Part shown: positions 44,782 through 54,481 of the stretch, one piece after another | How positions within the stretch are numbered: the stretch's first letter is position 1 | Layout: the number at the start of each line of letters is the position of its first letter | Source: Rhizobium leguminosarum | GTDB lineage: Bacteria; Pseudomonadota; Alphaproteobacteria; Rhizobiales; Rhizobiaceae | Direction of reading: 5' to 3' | DNA length: 64,000 nucleotides | Assembly: GCF_002953715.1 (NCBI RefSeq) | Contig: NZ_CP025013.1 | Coordinates: forward strand, 372,001 to 436,000 | Notes under the pieces: generated by a model | The model's database searches: none | Told to the model about the DNA's origin: nothing | What the model saw: only the letters and a program-made list of their open reading frames with translations | Program-made: the position numbers and the translations under genes

Positions 44782-47700
44782 ATGCCCGTAACAGATCCAG
44801 AACGCATAGCCATCGCCACACGGACACGAAACGCGATTGGCCAGGATCAACTCCTTACACCGAGGCAGGCGAGGGCATTCGTCAGGGCGATACAGACCAC
44901 ATGGGAGGTTGAGACCATCCAGTGGTCGCAAAACGATTCCCAGGAAACCCTTGGGGAGGCATACAGGCTCGTCCATGCCGGCGGGGTGCTGCAGTCGGTC
45001 GCGGGCGGAAACCAGGTGGACGCGAGCCTTGCCTTCCGCCGGGCCGGCGAGCTGTTCGAATGGCTGGCCCGTTCGAACGACAGCCTGGCTGAAGTCGTGC
45101 CGCTGGCTCTTTTTGCGGCGGGATCCTATCAACTGGGCGGGCTGCCTGCGATGGCGGCGGGGCTTCTACGGCAGGTAAAGTCGAAGGACGATGGCATTCT
45201 CCTCTTCGCCGACTTCCTTAGTGGAGATTTCGATCGCGTGCTGGAAAGGGTTGCAGGCTTCTGGCACGCCAATCCTCAAGCGACCGTGCCGGATGCCTCG
45301 AACGCGTTTTTCAAAGAGGACGTCGACTCCGATCTCGCATGGTTGACGACGCTCGAACTCATCCGCTCGGTCGGGCTCGCCGCGGACAGTCTGCGGCGGG
45401 GTCAGGCCGACAGGCTGGAAGCTGCCATGACCCACCTACGTCAGGTAGAGCGATTTCTGATGCGTCTTGCCCCTGAAGATGTTGCGACCTTGGCCTTCTT
45501 TATCCGCTCCGCCTGCGAGCGCTATGCCAAGGCGACGATCTATCAACCTCTTCGGCGACTAGCCGCAGCCCGTCCGGGGCACCTGGCCTACCTGGACGGT
45601 TTTGCCAGGCGACAGTATGCCCGAGGGCGCGGCGTTCTCTGGCAGTCACAGCATCAGGGGATCGAGCGTCTGCTTCAGAACTCCTCTTTCGCGCTTTGCA
45701 CACCGACCGGATCGGGAAAGACGCTCGTCGCAAACCTCGCGATCGTAAAAGAGCTTCTGCTGATAGGTGACGGCCTTCTGGCGCCACTTGCGCTCTACAT
45801 CGTTCCCTCCCGCGCGCTTGCCGGCGAGGTAGAAGCTAAACTTGCCGTCGAACTCGGTCGGGAATTCATTGTTACCGGCTTGTACGGGGGCGCCGACTGG
45901 GGCATCACGGATGCGTGGTTAACTGCCGATATGCCGACCGTGCTCATAGCCACTGTCGAAAAGGCCGACGCCCTTATGCGCTATCTCGGTCCGATGCTGC
46001 TTGCGCGGTTGAAGCTCCTCGTGGTGGATGAGGCCCATCAGGTCGTCGTTGACGATACGGTTTATTCCCAGGAATCACTGGCGGGACATACGAGCCGAGC
46101 GGCGCGGCTCGAGGCCTTCATTTCAAGGCTCCTCGCCCGCAAGCCGGAGGTCGTCAGGATTGCCCTGACAGCCGTCGCGGGCGGGGCAGCCGATCCGGTT
46201 GCCCGATGGATCGAGGGAGATCACGCCGCAGAGGCAGTCGGTTCGTATTACCGCAGCACAAGACAGGCGATCGGCACATTCGAAGTTCGCCCGGGCGCTG
46301 CCCCGGAAATCCTCTTCGACATGCTCAACGACCGTGCCCTCGCGGTGAGAGGCCGGGCTGCGAATGTGTATATGCGACTTCGAATTGCGCCAATGCCTCA
46401 GGCACCGCCAACTGTCAGAGGTAGCCTCAACCGCAATACCCAACTGGCAGTCTTATGGACGGCACTTCACCTGACTGACGGCGACCGGCGTATTCTTGTC
46501 TCCGTTTCGCAAAGCCCGGAAGATACGATCAAATGGTACGCAGAAGCTTTTGCACTGAAGGGGTGGGACACAGTGCCCGCATTCGTGCCACCAGCCGAGG
46601 GCCGGGAAGCTGAGCTGTTTCAGTCTGCTAGAATGGTCTGCGCCGACTATTGCGGCCTGGATTCCCATGAGTTGAAATTGCTCGAGAGAGGGATAGCGAC
46701 CAATCACGGTCAGATGCCGCAGCGCCTGAGGCGAATGATGGTGGCCCTGATCGAATCCTCGATCTGCCGGATCACCGTGGCAACGGCCACCTTGACCGAA
46801 GGCGTCAACCTTCCCTTCGATCTTATCTTCCTGCCGTCGGTGATGAGGAGTTCCTTCGACCCCGCCACGCGAACGCGGGCCGAACATCCGATGTCGACGG
46901 GGGAGTTTCGCAATCTCGCTGGCCGCGCCGGCCGCCCTGGCGCCGCCAAGGGAATGGAAGGCATGATTCTTGTTGCGCTTCCAGTGACGGAATCGACCAC
47001 GGCACCCGGTCAGCGCCAGACGCAGCGTGATCAGATCAATGCGCGTCGGGCCGAATACGACCATCTCCTCGGCAGGTTGATTGCGGACGCTGCGGGCGGC
47101 GGCGAGCATCATAGTCCGCTCGCCGTGCTGATGCGTTCGATATGGCAGCGAGCGTTGCAGCTCGGCCTTGCGACGCCTGCCGACTTTATGAACTGGCTGG
47201 AAGCCACCCTGCCGCAGGAACTGTCCGGCGAGGCCGGGACCGCCTCGCCATCGCCGACTGCTCGACTGGCAGATAGCATTGACGAGCTGGATGGCATCAT
47301 TCTGTCCGCGATCGAAGAGCTGCAGGCGATCGACCCGACCCGGCTGACACAAGCACAGATCGAAGCGGCTTTGGCCAAGGTGTGGCAGAACACATTTGCG
47401 CGGGTCGCTTCTGCGTACGAAGATTGGATGGAAGTGGCCTTCATCCAAAGGGGCAGAGGTCTTGTCGCGACGGTCTATCCAGACGCTGCGGAGCGAAAGG
47501 TTCTCTACAGCTTCGGCTATACGCCCTGCATTGGCCGGCGCTTTCGTCCCGCGGCTGAAAGGCTGCTGGACATACTGCACTATGCCGACAGCTACGGTAG
47601 CATGCAGGACGACGATCGCCTGGCCTTGTTCCGGCAGATGGGAGACGTCATTGCCGCTGACAGAGGTTTTGGCTTTGCCGTGCGCGACACAGTGATCGGC

Positions 47701-48393
47701 CGCGCGCTCTACGCCCGATGGTATGAGGTTCTTGCATGGTGGATGTCGGCTACCGGTGCTTCGCAGCCGCCGGTCGATGATCTCCGTGCGTGGCAGACAT
47801 TTGTCGCCGACAATCTCGAATTCCGGCTGGGCGTTGCAATTGGGGCGGTCGTTGCACAGCGTTGGACCGAGGAAAACCGCGATCCCTTCGCGACCCCGGC
47901 CCTCGATACCTGGAAAGAGACGGCCGATCTCCCGTGGTTTGCATTCTGGGCGAAGGAATTGCTGCGCTGGGGGACGCTCGACCCGTTTGTGGCGTTTACC
48001 TTGTCGCAGGGAATTGCCCGCTCCCGCGATGACGCCACCCCGCTGAAACAGAACTTTCTGGATTGGATGGACGATCGCGAAGAGCCTGTAGGAGGCGACG
48101 AGGATCTGATCGATCCGCGGAATTTCCTCAAATGGTCGCGGGGCAGGCGAACAAGCCCGACGGAACGGGTAGTGGCCCGATCGTTACGGGCGTCCCTTTC
48201 CGGTACCGCTGGCGCCAGGGGAAAATATTCAGTCATCCCGATCCGGGATACCGGCGGCCTGCGCTGGATCGATCCGGCCGGCTTCGAACTGGCGGTATCA
48301 GCAGACAACCCGACCATGCTTGGCTCAACCATGTATGGCCAGGATTTCGATCTGCTGACCAGCGGAGGGCCGGAGATCGTCAGAGCCCTTTAG
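44782..48393 (+). CDS. Ski2-like DEAD/DEAH helicase, partner of the nuclease (Hachiman HamB-like)
   Basis: A 1203-residue protein. The first 290 residues are helical and unrecognised. Superfamily 2 motifs follow: LCTPTGSGKTLVANLA (Walker A), KLLVVDEAHQVVVDD (DEAH box), ALTAVAGG (motif III), ATATLTEGVNLPFDLIF (motif V) and NLAGRAGRPGAAKGMEG (motif VI), the Ski2/Brr2 type. The C-terminal 400 residues are helical. The start has GAGGGA upstream. The two-gene layout of a nuclease then a large helicase matches the Hachiman defence system, in which HamB unwinds DNA and HamA degrades it, but exact membership is unproven. Confidence 0.82.
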   Translation: MPVTDPERIAIATRTRNAIGQDQLLTPRQARAFVRAIQTTWEVETIQWSQNDSQETLGEAYRLVHAGGVLQSVAGGNQVDASLAFRRAGELFEWLARSNDSLAEVVPLALFAAGSYQLGGLPAMAAGLLRQVKSKDDGILLFADFLSGDFDRVLERVAGFWHANPQATVPDASNAFFKEDVDSDLAWLTTLELIRSVGLAADSLRRGQADRLEAAMTHLRQVERFLMRLAPEDVATLAFFIRSACERYAKATIYQPLRRLAAARPGHLAYLDGFARRQYARGRGVLWQSQHQGIERLLQNSSFALCTPTGSGKTLVANLAIVKELLLIGDGLLAPLALYIVPSRALAGEVEAKLAVELGREFIVTGLYGGADWGITDAWLTADMPTVLIATVEKADALMRYLGPMLLARLKLLVVDEAHQVVVDDTVYSQESLAGHTSRAARLEAFISRLLARKPEVVRIALTAVAGGAADPVARWIEGDHAAEAVGSYYRSTRQAIGTFEVRPGAAPEILFDMLNDRALAVRGRAANVYMRLRIAPMPQAPPTVRGSLNRNTQLAVLWTALHLTDGDRRILVSVSQSPEDTIKWYAEAFALKGWDTVPAFVPPAEGREAELFQSARMVCADYCGLDSHELKLLERGIATNHGQMPQRLRRMMVALIESSICRITVATATLTEGVNLPFDLIFLPSVMRSSFDPATRTRAEHPMSTGEFRNLAGRAGRPGAAKGMEGMILVALPVTESTTAPGQRQTQRDQINARRAEYDHLLGRLIADAAGGGEHHSPLAVLMRSIWQRALQLGLATPADFMNWLEATLPQELSGEAGTASPSPTARLADSIDELDGIILSAIEELQAIDPTRLTQAQIEAALAKVWQNTFARVASAYEDWMEVAFIQRGRGLVATVYPDAAERKVLYSFGYTPCIGRRFRPAAERLLDILHYADSYGSMQDDDRLALFRQMGDVIAADRGFGFAVRDTVIGRALYARWYEVLAWWMSATGASQPPVDDLRAWQTFVADNLEFRLGVAIGAVVAQRWTEENRDPFATPALDTWKETADLPWFAFWAKELLRWGTLDPFVAFTLSQGIARSRDDATPLKQNFLDWMDDREEPVGGDEDLIDPRNFLKWSRGRRTSPTERVVARSLRASLSGTAGARGKYSVIPIRDTGGLRWIDPAGFELAVSADNPTMLGSTMYGQDFDLLTSGGPEIVRAL

Positions 48394-48604
48394 ATCATTT
48401 TACAAAGATCGCCGGTGTGCCGGCACGCAGGTTCGCCAGGCGCCGATTATCACCAGCACGTTGTGCGGATGTATGGACGGGGCGGTTCACTTGCAGTTCG
48501 GTGATTGCGTGACCGGATCAGCACTGATGCAATCTGCGAGCGATGTATGCCGAATGTACTTATCGAGATCCCCATATTCCATAGGTGGTTAGGCGCGTAA
48601 CTCG

Positions 48605-49597
48605 TCAACTTGGGAATTGTCCGGCTCTCCCTGGCACTCCCGACAGTACGATTTGCATGAAGTGATTCATTAGCCCGGCTATGCCCGCGCCGACGAAGTG
48701 CACTTTACCGTTGACATGATCAGCGACCATCGCCTTCAGAGCGGTAGGTACTTCATTTCCCAAGCCGTCAGCAATTCGCACGACCGTTTGCCTCAACCAT
48801 AAAACAGGACGCACCGTGCGGCCAGCGAAAATGAGCTCCCAGTCACTTACGTCCCGATCCTTCGCTGCGGCATTAATAAGCCCTTGAATCTCGTTCGGCA
48901 GCGCGGTTTGTGCGGCTTGCAAGTCAGGCATCAATGTGCCGTATAGCTTCGCGTGGTCGAGTGCATCTCGTGTGTTTATCACGACCATGCCAACGTTCGC
49001 TTTGCATTGAGGCGAATCTATCTGTCGGCTGCCCTCGGCGATCCGTTCAAAAATCGTCTGTCCTTGTTTTGAGCGAATGGTCTTAATGGCAAGAGCCCAC
49101 CGTAGCGGCGGATGGTTTTCGATCCCAGGCTCGTATGTGAACATAACGTCCGGATTGTCACCTTTGGAATTTGTTGGATGATCGAGTGAGATCTCACTCG
49201 CGAAGTGCGATACCAACGCAGCAATGTAAAGCTCGACCATCTTTCGGCCGGTATCATCATTGTATTGGCCTGGTGCCAGTTGACCTAGTGAGGCGACATC
49301 GAGCTTCTTCCCCGCAATCAAACCTAGGTGCGCGACGAACTGGTCGAACTCATCGATACCTTCAACAGCCAGGATCTTGGCCGCCATGTCGTGGACACCG
49401 GCCGCCGCTGCTAGGAGCGCTGCCTTGCGAGCGCCCGTTGCAAGGCTTGGGGTTTTTGTTACGTCGAGAAGTTCGACAAGCGAGAGGAGTTCTCCCTCCA
49501 GCATTGATCCGTTAGCCGGGTTAATCGAATGGCGCCGCAGCAAATCTAGAAAACGATCTGCAACTTTCTCCGCATGTGCGAATGGTACGATTGGCAT
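48605..49597 (-). CDS. Unrecognised protein with nuclease-like motif
   Basis: About 330 residues from ATG 49597; an earlier in-frame ATG at 49651 adds an unlikely extension. The middle has MVELYIAALVSHFASEISLD, GDNPDVMFTYEPG and LRWALAIKTIRSKQGQTIFE. This order (Glu helix, N-P-D, x-x-K) resembles a restriction-endonuclease fold in which the usual E-x-K reads A-I-K. The N-terminal 120 residues are helical. It stands alone, convergent with the helicase gene in a defence-rich region, so a defence role is possible but not shown. Confidence 0.6.
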   Translation of the reverse strand: MPIVPFAHAEKVADRFLDLLRRHSINPANGSMLEGELLSLVELLDVTKTPSLATGARKAALLAAAAGVHDMAAKILAVEGIDEFDQFVAHLGLIAGKKLDVASLGQLAPGQYNDDTGRKMVELYIAALVSHFASEISLDHPTNSKGDNPDVMFTYEPGIENHPPLRWALAIKTIRSKQGQTIFERIAEGSRQIDSPQCKANVGMVVINTRDALDHAKLYGTLMPDLQAAQTALPNEIQGLINAAAKDRDVSDWELIFAGRTVRPVLWLRQTVVRIADGLGNEVPTALKAMVADHVNGKVHFVGAGIAGLMNHFMQIVLSGVPGRAGQFPS

Positions 49598-49715
49598 TCT
49601 GGTTCTCGCTTCCCGACTCGGATAACTGCACTTGGTCATCGTCAGATGCACGGCTTAGCGTTTGCAATCGAATGTAACGGCAACATTTGCGGTTACTCCT
49701 GCCGGGCTTGCACCC

Positions 49716-50453
49716 TCAATTTCGCAGACAATGCACTGCCTGTCGCACTAGGTCTCGGGTACTTTCAACCCCGCTGGTCAGAATCGAATGCACGCAGGAC
49801 GTTTTAACGAAAAGTTCGTCGACGATGCCGATTTCGGCAAGGTTCTTGGAAATGGAAATTTCAATCCCGGCAGAGCGGAATTCGGACACGTAAGGATCTT
49901 CGGAAAGTATCTGCGCTTCGACGATTCCGGCGCGATAGACCTTTGCGCCAAGAAGTAGCGCAAGCTCGGTTCTATGCGAATTCGTATGGGCGATGCCAAA
50001 TTCGCTCTGAAACCTCGGAAGCGGTACATCCGGAGCCAAGAGTTGCAGTAGGTGACACAGGATATTGTAGTTCAGGCTAATCAAAGATCCGGTGCAGGAG
50101 CGCAGTATCTCGTCCAGACTAGCGATAAAGCCAGGCGCTATATCGTTATGGTTCGGATAAAAATGGCTGAGCATTTGGATATGCTTCCTTCTCCATAGCC
50201 GCTCCCCTTCGGAAATAAGGATACCACAGACGACCTGACCGCGTTCCCTGTTTATTGGGACAGTTATCCAGTGTCTGTTTAATGTTCGCTGATCGACGAT
50301 TGTATTTCTGTTTATGAACGAGTTTCTATTGCGGTCGGGGGTCGGCGTAAGGTCAAGTATTATGCATTGATCAACCTCGGCGATTCTAGAAATATGGCTT
50401 AGATTTGGAAGATATCTCGTCGTCACGCATGAAATTATCATAAAATCCGCCAC
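49716..50453 (-). CDS. WbqC-like family protein
   Basis: A 245-residue protein with the WbqC-type pattern: TTRYLPNLSHISRIAEVDQC at the N-terminus, FINRNTIVDQRTLNRHWITV, and LISLNYNILCHLLQLL. WbqC proteins occur in surface-polysaccharide and other biosynthetic gene sets, and their chemistry is not established. It is the last gene of a leftward group with a methyltransferase and an alpha/beta hydrolase. The base composition is visibly more AT-rich than in the catabolic region, suggesting separate acquisition. Confidence 0.7.
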   Translation of the reverse strand: MADFMIISCVTTRYLPNLSHISRIAEVDQCIILDLTPTPDRNRNSFINRNTIVDQRTLNRHWITVPINRERGQVVCGILISEGERLWRRKHIQMLSHFYPNHNDIAPGFIASLDEILRSCTGSLISLNYNILCHLLQLLAPDVPLPRFQSEFGIAHTNSHRTELALLLGAKVYRAGIVEAQILSEDPYVSEFRSAGIEISISKNLAEIGIVDELFVKTSCVHSILTSGVESTRDLVRQAVHCLRN

Positions 50454-50461
50454 GCTTGATC

Positions 50462-51121
50462 TTAAGATCGGGGTGTACCGACGATATACATCCAGTCTGC
50501 TTGGCTTCCCCGCTTGTCCTTCATGAGAAAAACCACGTTGAAGCCAGCTTTTTCCACTTCAGCGCAAAACTCACTCGCAGTGGATCGGTAGTTGCTCACC
50601 TCGACCCCGTGATAATCTTCCACAATGTATCCGCTGCTCATGCCCGAATGCAGAAGATGGGACGAGCAAACCAAAATACCGCGCGGCGAAAGGGAAGCGC
50701 GTGCCATCTCCAAGACAATTCCACGTCTGGCAAATGGGCACAGGCTATCGATGACGTTGTGCATGAGGAGGACGGCGTCAACACTCGCCGGTGCAATCGT
50801 TAGGCCTGCGATATCGGCGACCTCGAATTCGCAGGCGGGATGCTTCGATCTCGCGGCCGCGATCATTTCGGGAGAGCCGTCAACTCCAGAATATGATCCA
50901 AACCGGTCACCAAACACATCAACCATCCGCCCTGCTCCACAGCCAAGGTCTAAGACCCTGGCATCGTCAGGCAGGTAGCGGTCGATCGCAAAATCTTCAG
51001 CTTCCGAAGTTGTTCCCCATTGCGCGTAGGCAGATACAATTTTAGCACGCGACATCGCTGCAATATAGGCGGTCTCGCGCGCGTCGGGGACGCCTTCCAG
51101 ACTACGTGTTCCAACCGTCAC
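50462..51121 (-). CDS. Class I SAM-dependent methyltransferase
   Basis: A 219-residue enzyme starting at GTG 51121, which overlaps the TGA of the alpha/beta hydrolase (GTGA) and has AAGGA six bases upstream. The SAM site is ARVLDLGCGAGRMVDVFGD, the acidic loop is YSGVDGSPEMIAAAR, and motif post-II is VDAVLLMHNVIDSLCPF. Its substrate is not evident. It sits eight bases ahead of the WbqC-like gene, so the two are likely co-translated. Confidence 0.88.
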   Translation of the reverse strand: MTVGTRSLEGVPDARETAYIAAMSRAKIVSAYAQWGTTSEAEDFAIDRYLPDDARVLDLGCGAGRMVDVFGDRFGSYSGVDGSPEMIAAARSKHPACEFEVADIAGLTIAPASVDAVLLMHNVIDSLCPFARRGIVLEMARASLSPRGILVCSSHLLHSGMSSGYIVEDYHGVEVSNYRSTASEFCAEVEKAGFNVVFLMKDKRGSQADWMYIVGTPRS

Positions 51122-51870
51122 AATTTTTCCTTCATGAAGTCGGCCAAATTGTCCGCCATTTGCTCCCATTCGTCACCCTCAGCGTACCAATGATCGGCGC
51201 CGTCGATTTCATGAATCGTTGCGTTCGGCATCAGTTTAACCAGATCTCTTGCATGTCTTATCGGTACGGCGGAATCTGCGGTTCCATGAACGAACCTGAC
51301 CGGCGCTTGAATTTTGCTGGCGCGCTCGAAAGTGTTGTGCATCAGGGAATCCAAGACCGCCGAATAGTTCAGGCCAATCTCTTCCGAGAAGCCTTCTCTA
51401 GCCCACTTGTCCACCTCTGCGGCCCCATATTGGGCTACGTATCCCTCCGGCAAAAAAGCGCTAGCGGACTTTAAACCGATAGCTTTCACTGCTGGATAGT
51501 CCGCTCCCTCAAGTAGGATTACGTTACCACCGTAGCTGCTTCCAATCGCCCCTACGCGATTATGGTCATGGTCGCCGGCCTTCAGGAACTCCATTACGCC
51601 CCTGAAATTCAGGCAACCTGTTGAAAGGGTCAACTCCCTGTAGACACCTGGAGAGTTTCCCAAGCCGGAAAAATCGAAAAGGAACGTGGCAAGCCCTCGG
51701 TCGTTTAATTTCTTTGTTAAATTCGGCCACGTGCTGCTTTTGCTCCCATTTGGTCCATCACCAGTAAGAAGCACTACGAGAGGGCAATCTCTGACGGAAT
51801 TCGGATAATGGTACCTGCCATAGAGCTTGTTAGTTCCGTCTGAGAATTCCAAAAGATTATCGTCAGCCAA
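51118..51870 (-). CDS. Alpha/beta hydrolase
   Basis: A 250-residue serine hydrolase. The nucleophile elbow is RVGAIGSSYGGNVILLEG; the acidic residue is in RFVHGTADSAVPIRHAR and the His in IDGADHWYAEGDEW. No signal peptide is seen, so it acts in the cytoplasm. It may cleave an ester or thioester. It is coupled to the methyltransferase by a GTGA overlap. Confidence 0.88.
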   Translation of the reverse strand: MADDNLLEFSDGTNKLYGRYHYPNSVRDCPLVVLLTGDGPNGSKSSTWPNLTKKLNDRGLATFLFDFSGLGNSPGVYRELTLSTGCLNFRGVMEFLKAGDHDHNRVGAIGSSYGGNVILLEGADYPAVKAIGLKSASAFLPEGYVAQYGAAEVDKWAREGFSEEIGLNYSAVLDSLMHNTFERASKIQAPVRFVHGTADSAVPIRHARDLVKLMPNATIHEIDGADHWYAEGDEWEQMADNLADFMKEKL

Positions 51871-51897
51871 GTCTTATATCTCCCATGAGTTTCGGTT

Positions 51898-52722
51898 TTA
51901 TGGAGAAAGAAGTTTGATTTTGGACTCTGTTCGTTTTGCCTTTTCGGCCAGGGCCGACTCAACCACTCTCTTTAGAGTCTCCATTGAAGGAGCGAGAAGC
52001 TTTCCGTCCGCGATATGATGCGCGAGAAAACTGTGCGCTCGCCGAAAATAATATAGGCCGTAGTCACCGAGCAGAATCGCGAGAAGGGAGGAGACCCCCC
52101 CCATAGATACAATCGCCCAATTTCCTAAATTCATGGCATAAGCACTGGCGCATGCAGCGAGAGGGAGCATGAGTGCGGTACCCAATCTAATCTCTCCTTC
52201 CGAGCGGAACTGATCGTAGGGCGCCTGCAGCGGTGTGCCAGCTAATTTGCCGTCGAGCCACAGCACTTCGCGCAGAACCTGATCAACGAAAGCGTCTTTT
52301 GGTGGGAGTTGATAAGCCGAGTTAGCACCGATATCGGGTGAAAACTCCAGGTAGAAACGCTCGGCTTCTATCCGGATACGCTTCCGTGCGGATTCGCTAA
52401 ACGGAGTAAACGAAAATACAATTCTTCGTACAACAGGAGATTTTATGTCTTCAAGTTTTACCGCTACATAATTTCTATGTAGCGTATCGACGACACCCTC
52501 AAGTCCCGTCATGAATAGAGAGCCAATAAGTACACAAGAAAGCGCCACCAGCAGAATTGGCATATATTGTGTCAGATGTACTATCTCTAGGGCAGAATCT
52601 TTAAGTTTTACATCATAAAATGATCCGTGGCCGAAAATGATATACAGGGAACCGAGTAGCAAACTTCCGATTAGGAGTGCGACGCGGAGATTTCGTAGGC
52701 CAGGAAGAAGAGCAGATGACAT
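51898..52722 (-). CDS. Membrane protein of unknown function
   Basis: A 274-residue protein with four likely membrane segments: VALLIGSLLLGSLYIIFG, MPILLVALSCVLIGSLFMTG, ALMLPLAACASAYAMNL and WAIVSMGGVSSLLAILLG. Between the pairs is a soluble part with VVRRIVFSFTPFSESARKRI and FVDQVLREVLWLDGKLAG. I recognise no family. It is 27 bp before the hydrolase gene on the same strand, so it is probably part of the same operon. Confidence 0.65.
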   Translation of the reverse strand: MSSALLPGLRNLRVALLIGSLLLGSLYIIFGHGSFYDVKLKDSALEIVHLTQYMPILLVALSCVLIGSLFMTGLEGVVDTLHRNYVAVKLEDIKSPVVRRIVFSFTPFSESARKRIRIEAERFYLEFSPDIGANSAYQLPPKDAFVDQVLREVLWLDGKLAGTPLQAPYDQFRSEGEIRLGTALMLPLAACASAYAMNLGNWAIVSMGGVSSLLAILLGDYGLYYFRRAHSFLAHHIADGKLLAPSMETLKRVVESALAEKAKRTESKIKLLSP

Positions 52723-52863
52723 TCATTTCTCGACAATCTACACGTCAGCGTACTGTTGATATTTAATTGCAGGCGGTACTTACCCTTGTCAAGAGACGTT
52801 CGATGCTCGGGATGCGTGCCGTTCACGTTTGATTCTGCTGGATTGTGGCGATTGTGAAGAACG

Positions 52864-53619
52864 CTATTTGTTGGTCGAGACGGGCACCGATCCTTGGATC
52901 TGAATATACGATTCGGGCATTCCCAAGTCCTCGCATTCGTAAGCTTTATTGATGACGAAGGCTGCAACTTTCCTGCGTTTATAAAGCCATTCCGGAAACC
53001 TGCCTGGGGAGTCCGGGTTACCGCCTTCGGAGAGGTAATCGTAGACAAGTTTGAGAGTGGCGGCCTCGTATATATAAAAAGGCAATGCTCCCAGATCTGA
53101 GCTAGGTTTTGCGGGTTTTTCTTCCATATAGGTGATCCGCTCGTCCGTATCGATTTCAATCACGGCTGCATCAACGAGAACTGACGGGTCGCTCTCCCTT
53201 GCTGCGGCGATCCAGTTCCCACCTTTTTTCAAAAACCGTTCATACATATCTTTTAGAGGGAAGGTAAAATAGCAATCACTTGCAGCGACAAATATTGCGC
53301 TTGAGATCCCGCACTCGCGAACGGCGAACGCGAGATCTCCGATTGCCCCTAACCGCTTTTCAACGGATCGCGTCCCATTATTGATGATTTCTATTTTTCT
53401 TCCGTTGGTGTTTCTTTGCTCGGCCCACAGCGCGAATTTCGAAAAGAAAAGGTCGTTCGACACAATTTTTATTTCGCGGACTGAGGGCAATGTTTCAAGT
53501 TCGTCGCATAGTCGATCAAGAAGAGTTTCTCCTCGAACTTCTATCAGCGCTTTCGGAAACGTGCCAATCAGGGGGAGTATTCTCGTGCCGTAGCCTGCGG
53601 CTAATATTATCGCAATCAT
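52864..53619 (-). CDS. Sugar-phosphate or choline-phosphate nucleotidyltransferase
   Basis: A nucleotidyltransferase of the RmlA/LicC type, 251 residues from ATG 53619 (a start nine bases earlier is possible). The signature is IAIILAAGYGTRILPLIGTF with PKALIEVRGETLLDRL; the metal-binding Asp is in AIFVAASDCYFTFP and VDAAVIEID. It would make an NDP- or CDP-activated precursor. It is separated from the membrane protein by 141 bp and is divergent from a Nudix gene. The nucleotide and sugar are not determined. Confidence 0.82.
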   Translation of the reverse strand: MIAIILAAGYGTRILPLIGTFPKALIEVRGETLLDRLCDELETLPSVREIKIVSNDLFFSKFALWAEQRNTNGRKIEIINNGTRSVEKRLGAIGDLAFAVRECGISSAIFVAASDCYFTFPLKDMYERFLKKGGNWIAAARESDPSVLVDAAVIEIDTDERITYMEEKPAKPSSDLGALPFYIYEAATLKLVYDYLSEGGNPDSPGRFPEWLYKRRKVAAFVINKAYECEDLGMPESYIQIQGSVPVSTNK

Positions 53620-53800
53620 GTAGGCCATTCTCCAAAAAAAGCGATTTCCTTATCGTGATCAGTTTCGGGTCCACAACTACCCGTGATCACATAACAAATA
53701 ATACCGAGCCCGATGTTGCGGGTCCAGTATTGGACCAGCTACAATCCCTCCGATTCCGCAACATCAAGCACTAGAACACAGTTTTCCAAGGAGTGTCATT

Positions 53801-54268
53801 GTGATCGATCAATCAGCCATCGCAGAAATCGGCGACGATACTGCTCCTGCCGATGAGCGGCTTTGGGTGAGTGTCGGTGCAGCCGTATACGACCAGATGG
53901 CTGATGCTTTCTTGCTGATCCAGAGAGAGGATAATGGCCGTTGGGAGCTTCCGGGTGGCTTGGTGGAAGCCGGTGAGCGGCTAACCGATGCTGTCATACG
54001 TGAGACGAAGGAAGAGACTGGAGCCGATGTTATTGTTGTTCGGCCAAGTGGACTCTACGAAAGCCCCTCACACCGGGTTATTTCAGTAGTGTTCGCATGC
54101 ACATACATTGGCGGCGCTCTACAAACTTCCAGCGAGACGAGGGCGGTAAAATGGGTTCCGTCAGGAGAAATAGAGTCCCTGGTTAACGGGGCGTACAGTT
54201 GCAGGCTGCTCGATTTTTTCGCTAAGGAATTCGAGCTGAGAACAACTGATGAAGTGCGGCTCCTATGA
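53801..54268 (+). CDS. Nudix hydrolase
   Basis: A 155-residue Nudix pyrophosphohydrolase. The Nudix box fits GGLVEAGERLTDAVIRETKE followed by ETG (G-x5-E-x7-R-E-U-x-E-E-x-G-U). GTG start 53801 has AAGGAG about nine bases upstream. It hydrolyses a nucleoside-diphosphate linked to another group. It diverges from the nucleotidyltransferase and may trim or recycle its product, an inference from position only. Confidence 0.88.
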   Translation: MIDQSAIAEIGDDTAPADERLWVSVGAAVYDQMADAFLLIQREDNGRWELPGGLVEAGERLTDAVIRETKEETGADVIVVRPSGLYESPSHRVISVVFACTYIGGALQTSSETRAVKWVPSGEIESLVNGAYSCRLLDFFAKEFELRTTDEVRLL

Positions 54269-54272
54269 TGAG

Positions 54273-54290
54273 GCAGTCCAAAAAGACTGC
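54273..54290 (+). terminator. Small hairpin after Nudix gene
   Basis: GCAGTC and GACTGC with a six-base A-rich loop, four bases after the Nudix stop. A short run CTCTAAAAAA follows but no T-run on the coding strand, so this is a weak terminator candidate. Confidence 0.35.
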
Positions 54291-54481
54291 GCTCTAAAAA
54301 ATCACCATGGTGCGTTAGGATTGTCAACATGAGCATTGGCGGGCTGTACAATATGTTGGCAAATTGGTTGTTGCCCCGTCGCACGGTGGTTTCGGGCAAT
54401 TAGATGCCTGAGCGGCGTCGGTCAGTCTCCTTCATCGTCTTGTCAAGAAGAAACGTGACGGCGTGAAGTTCGTCATGCTAA

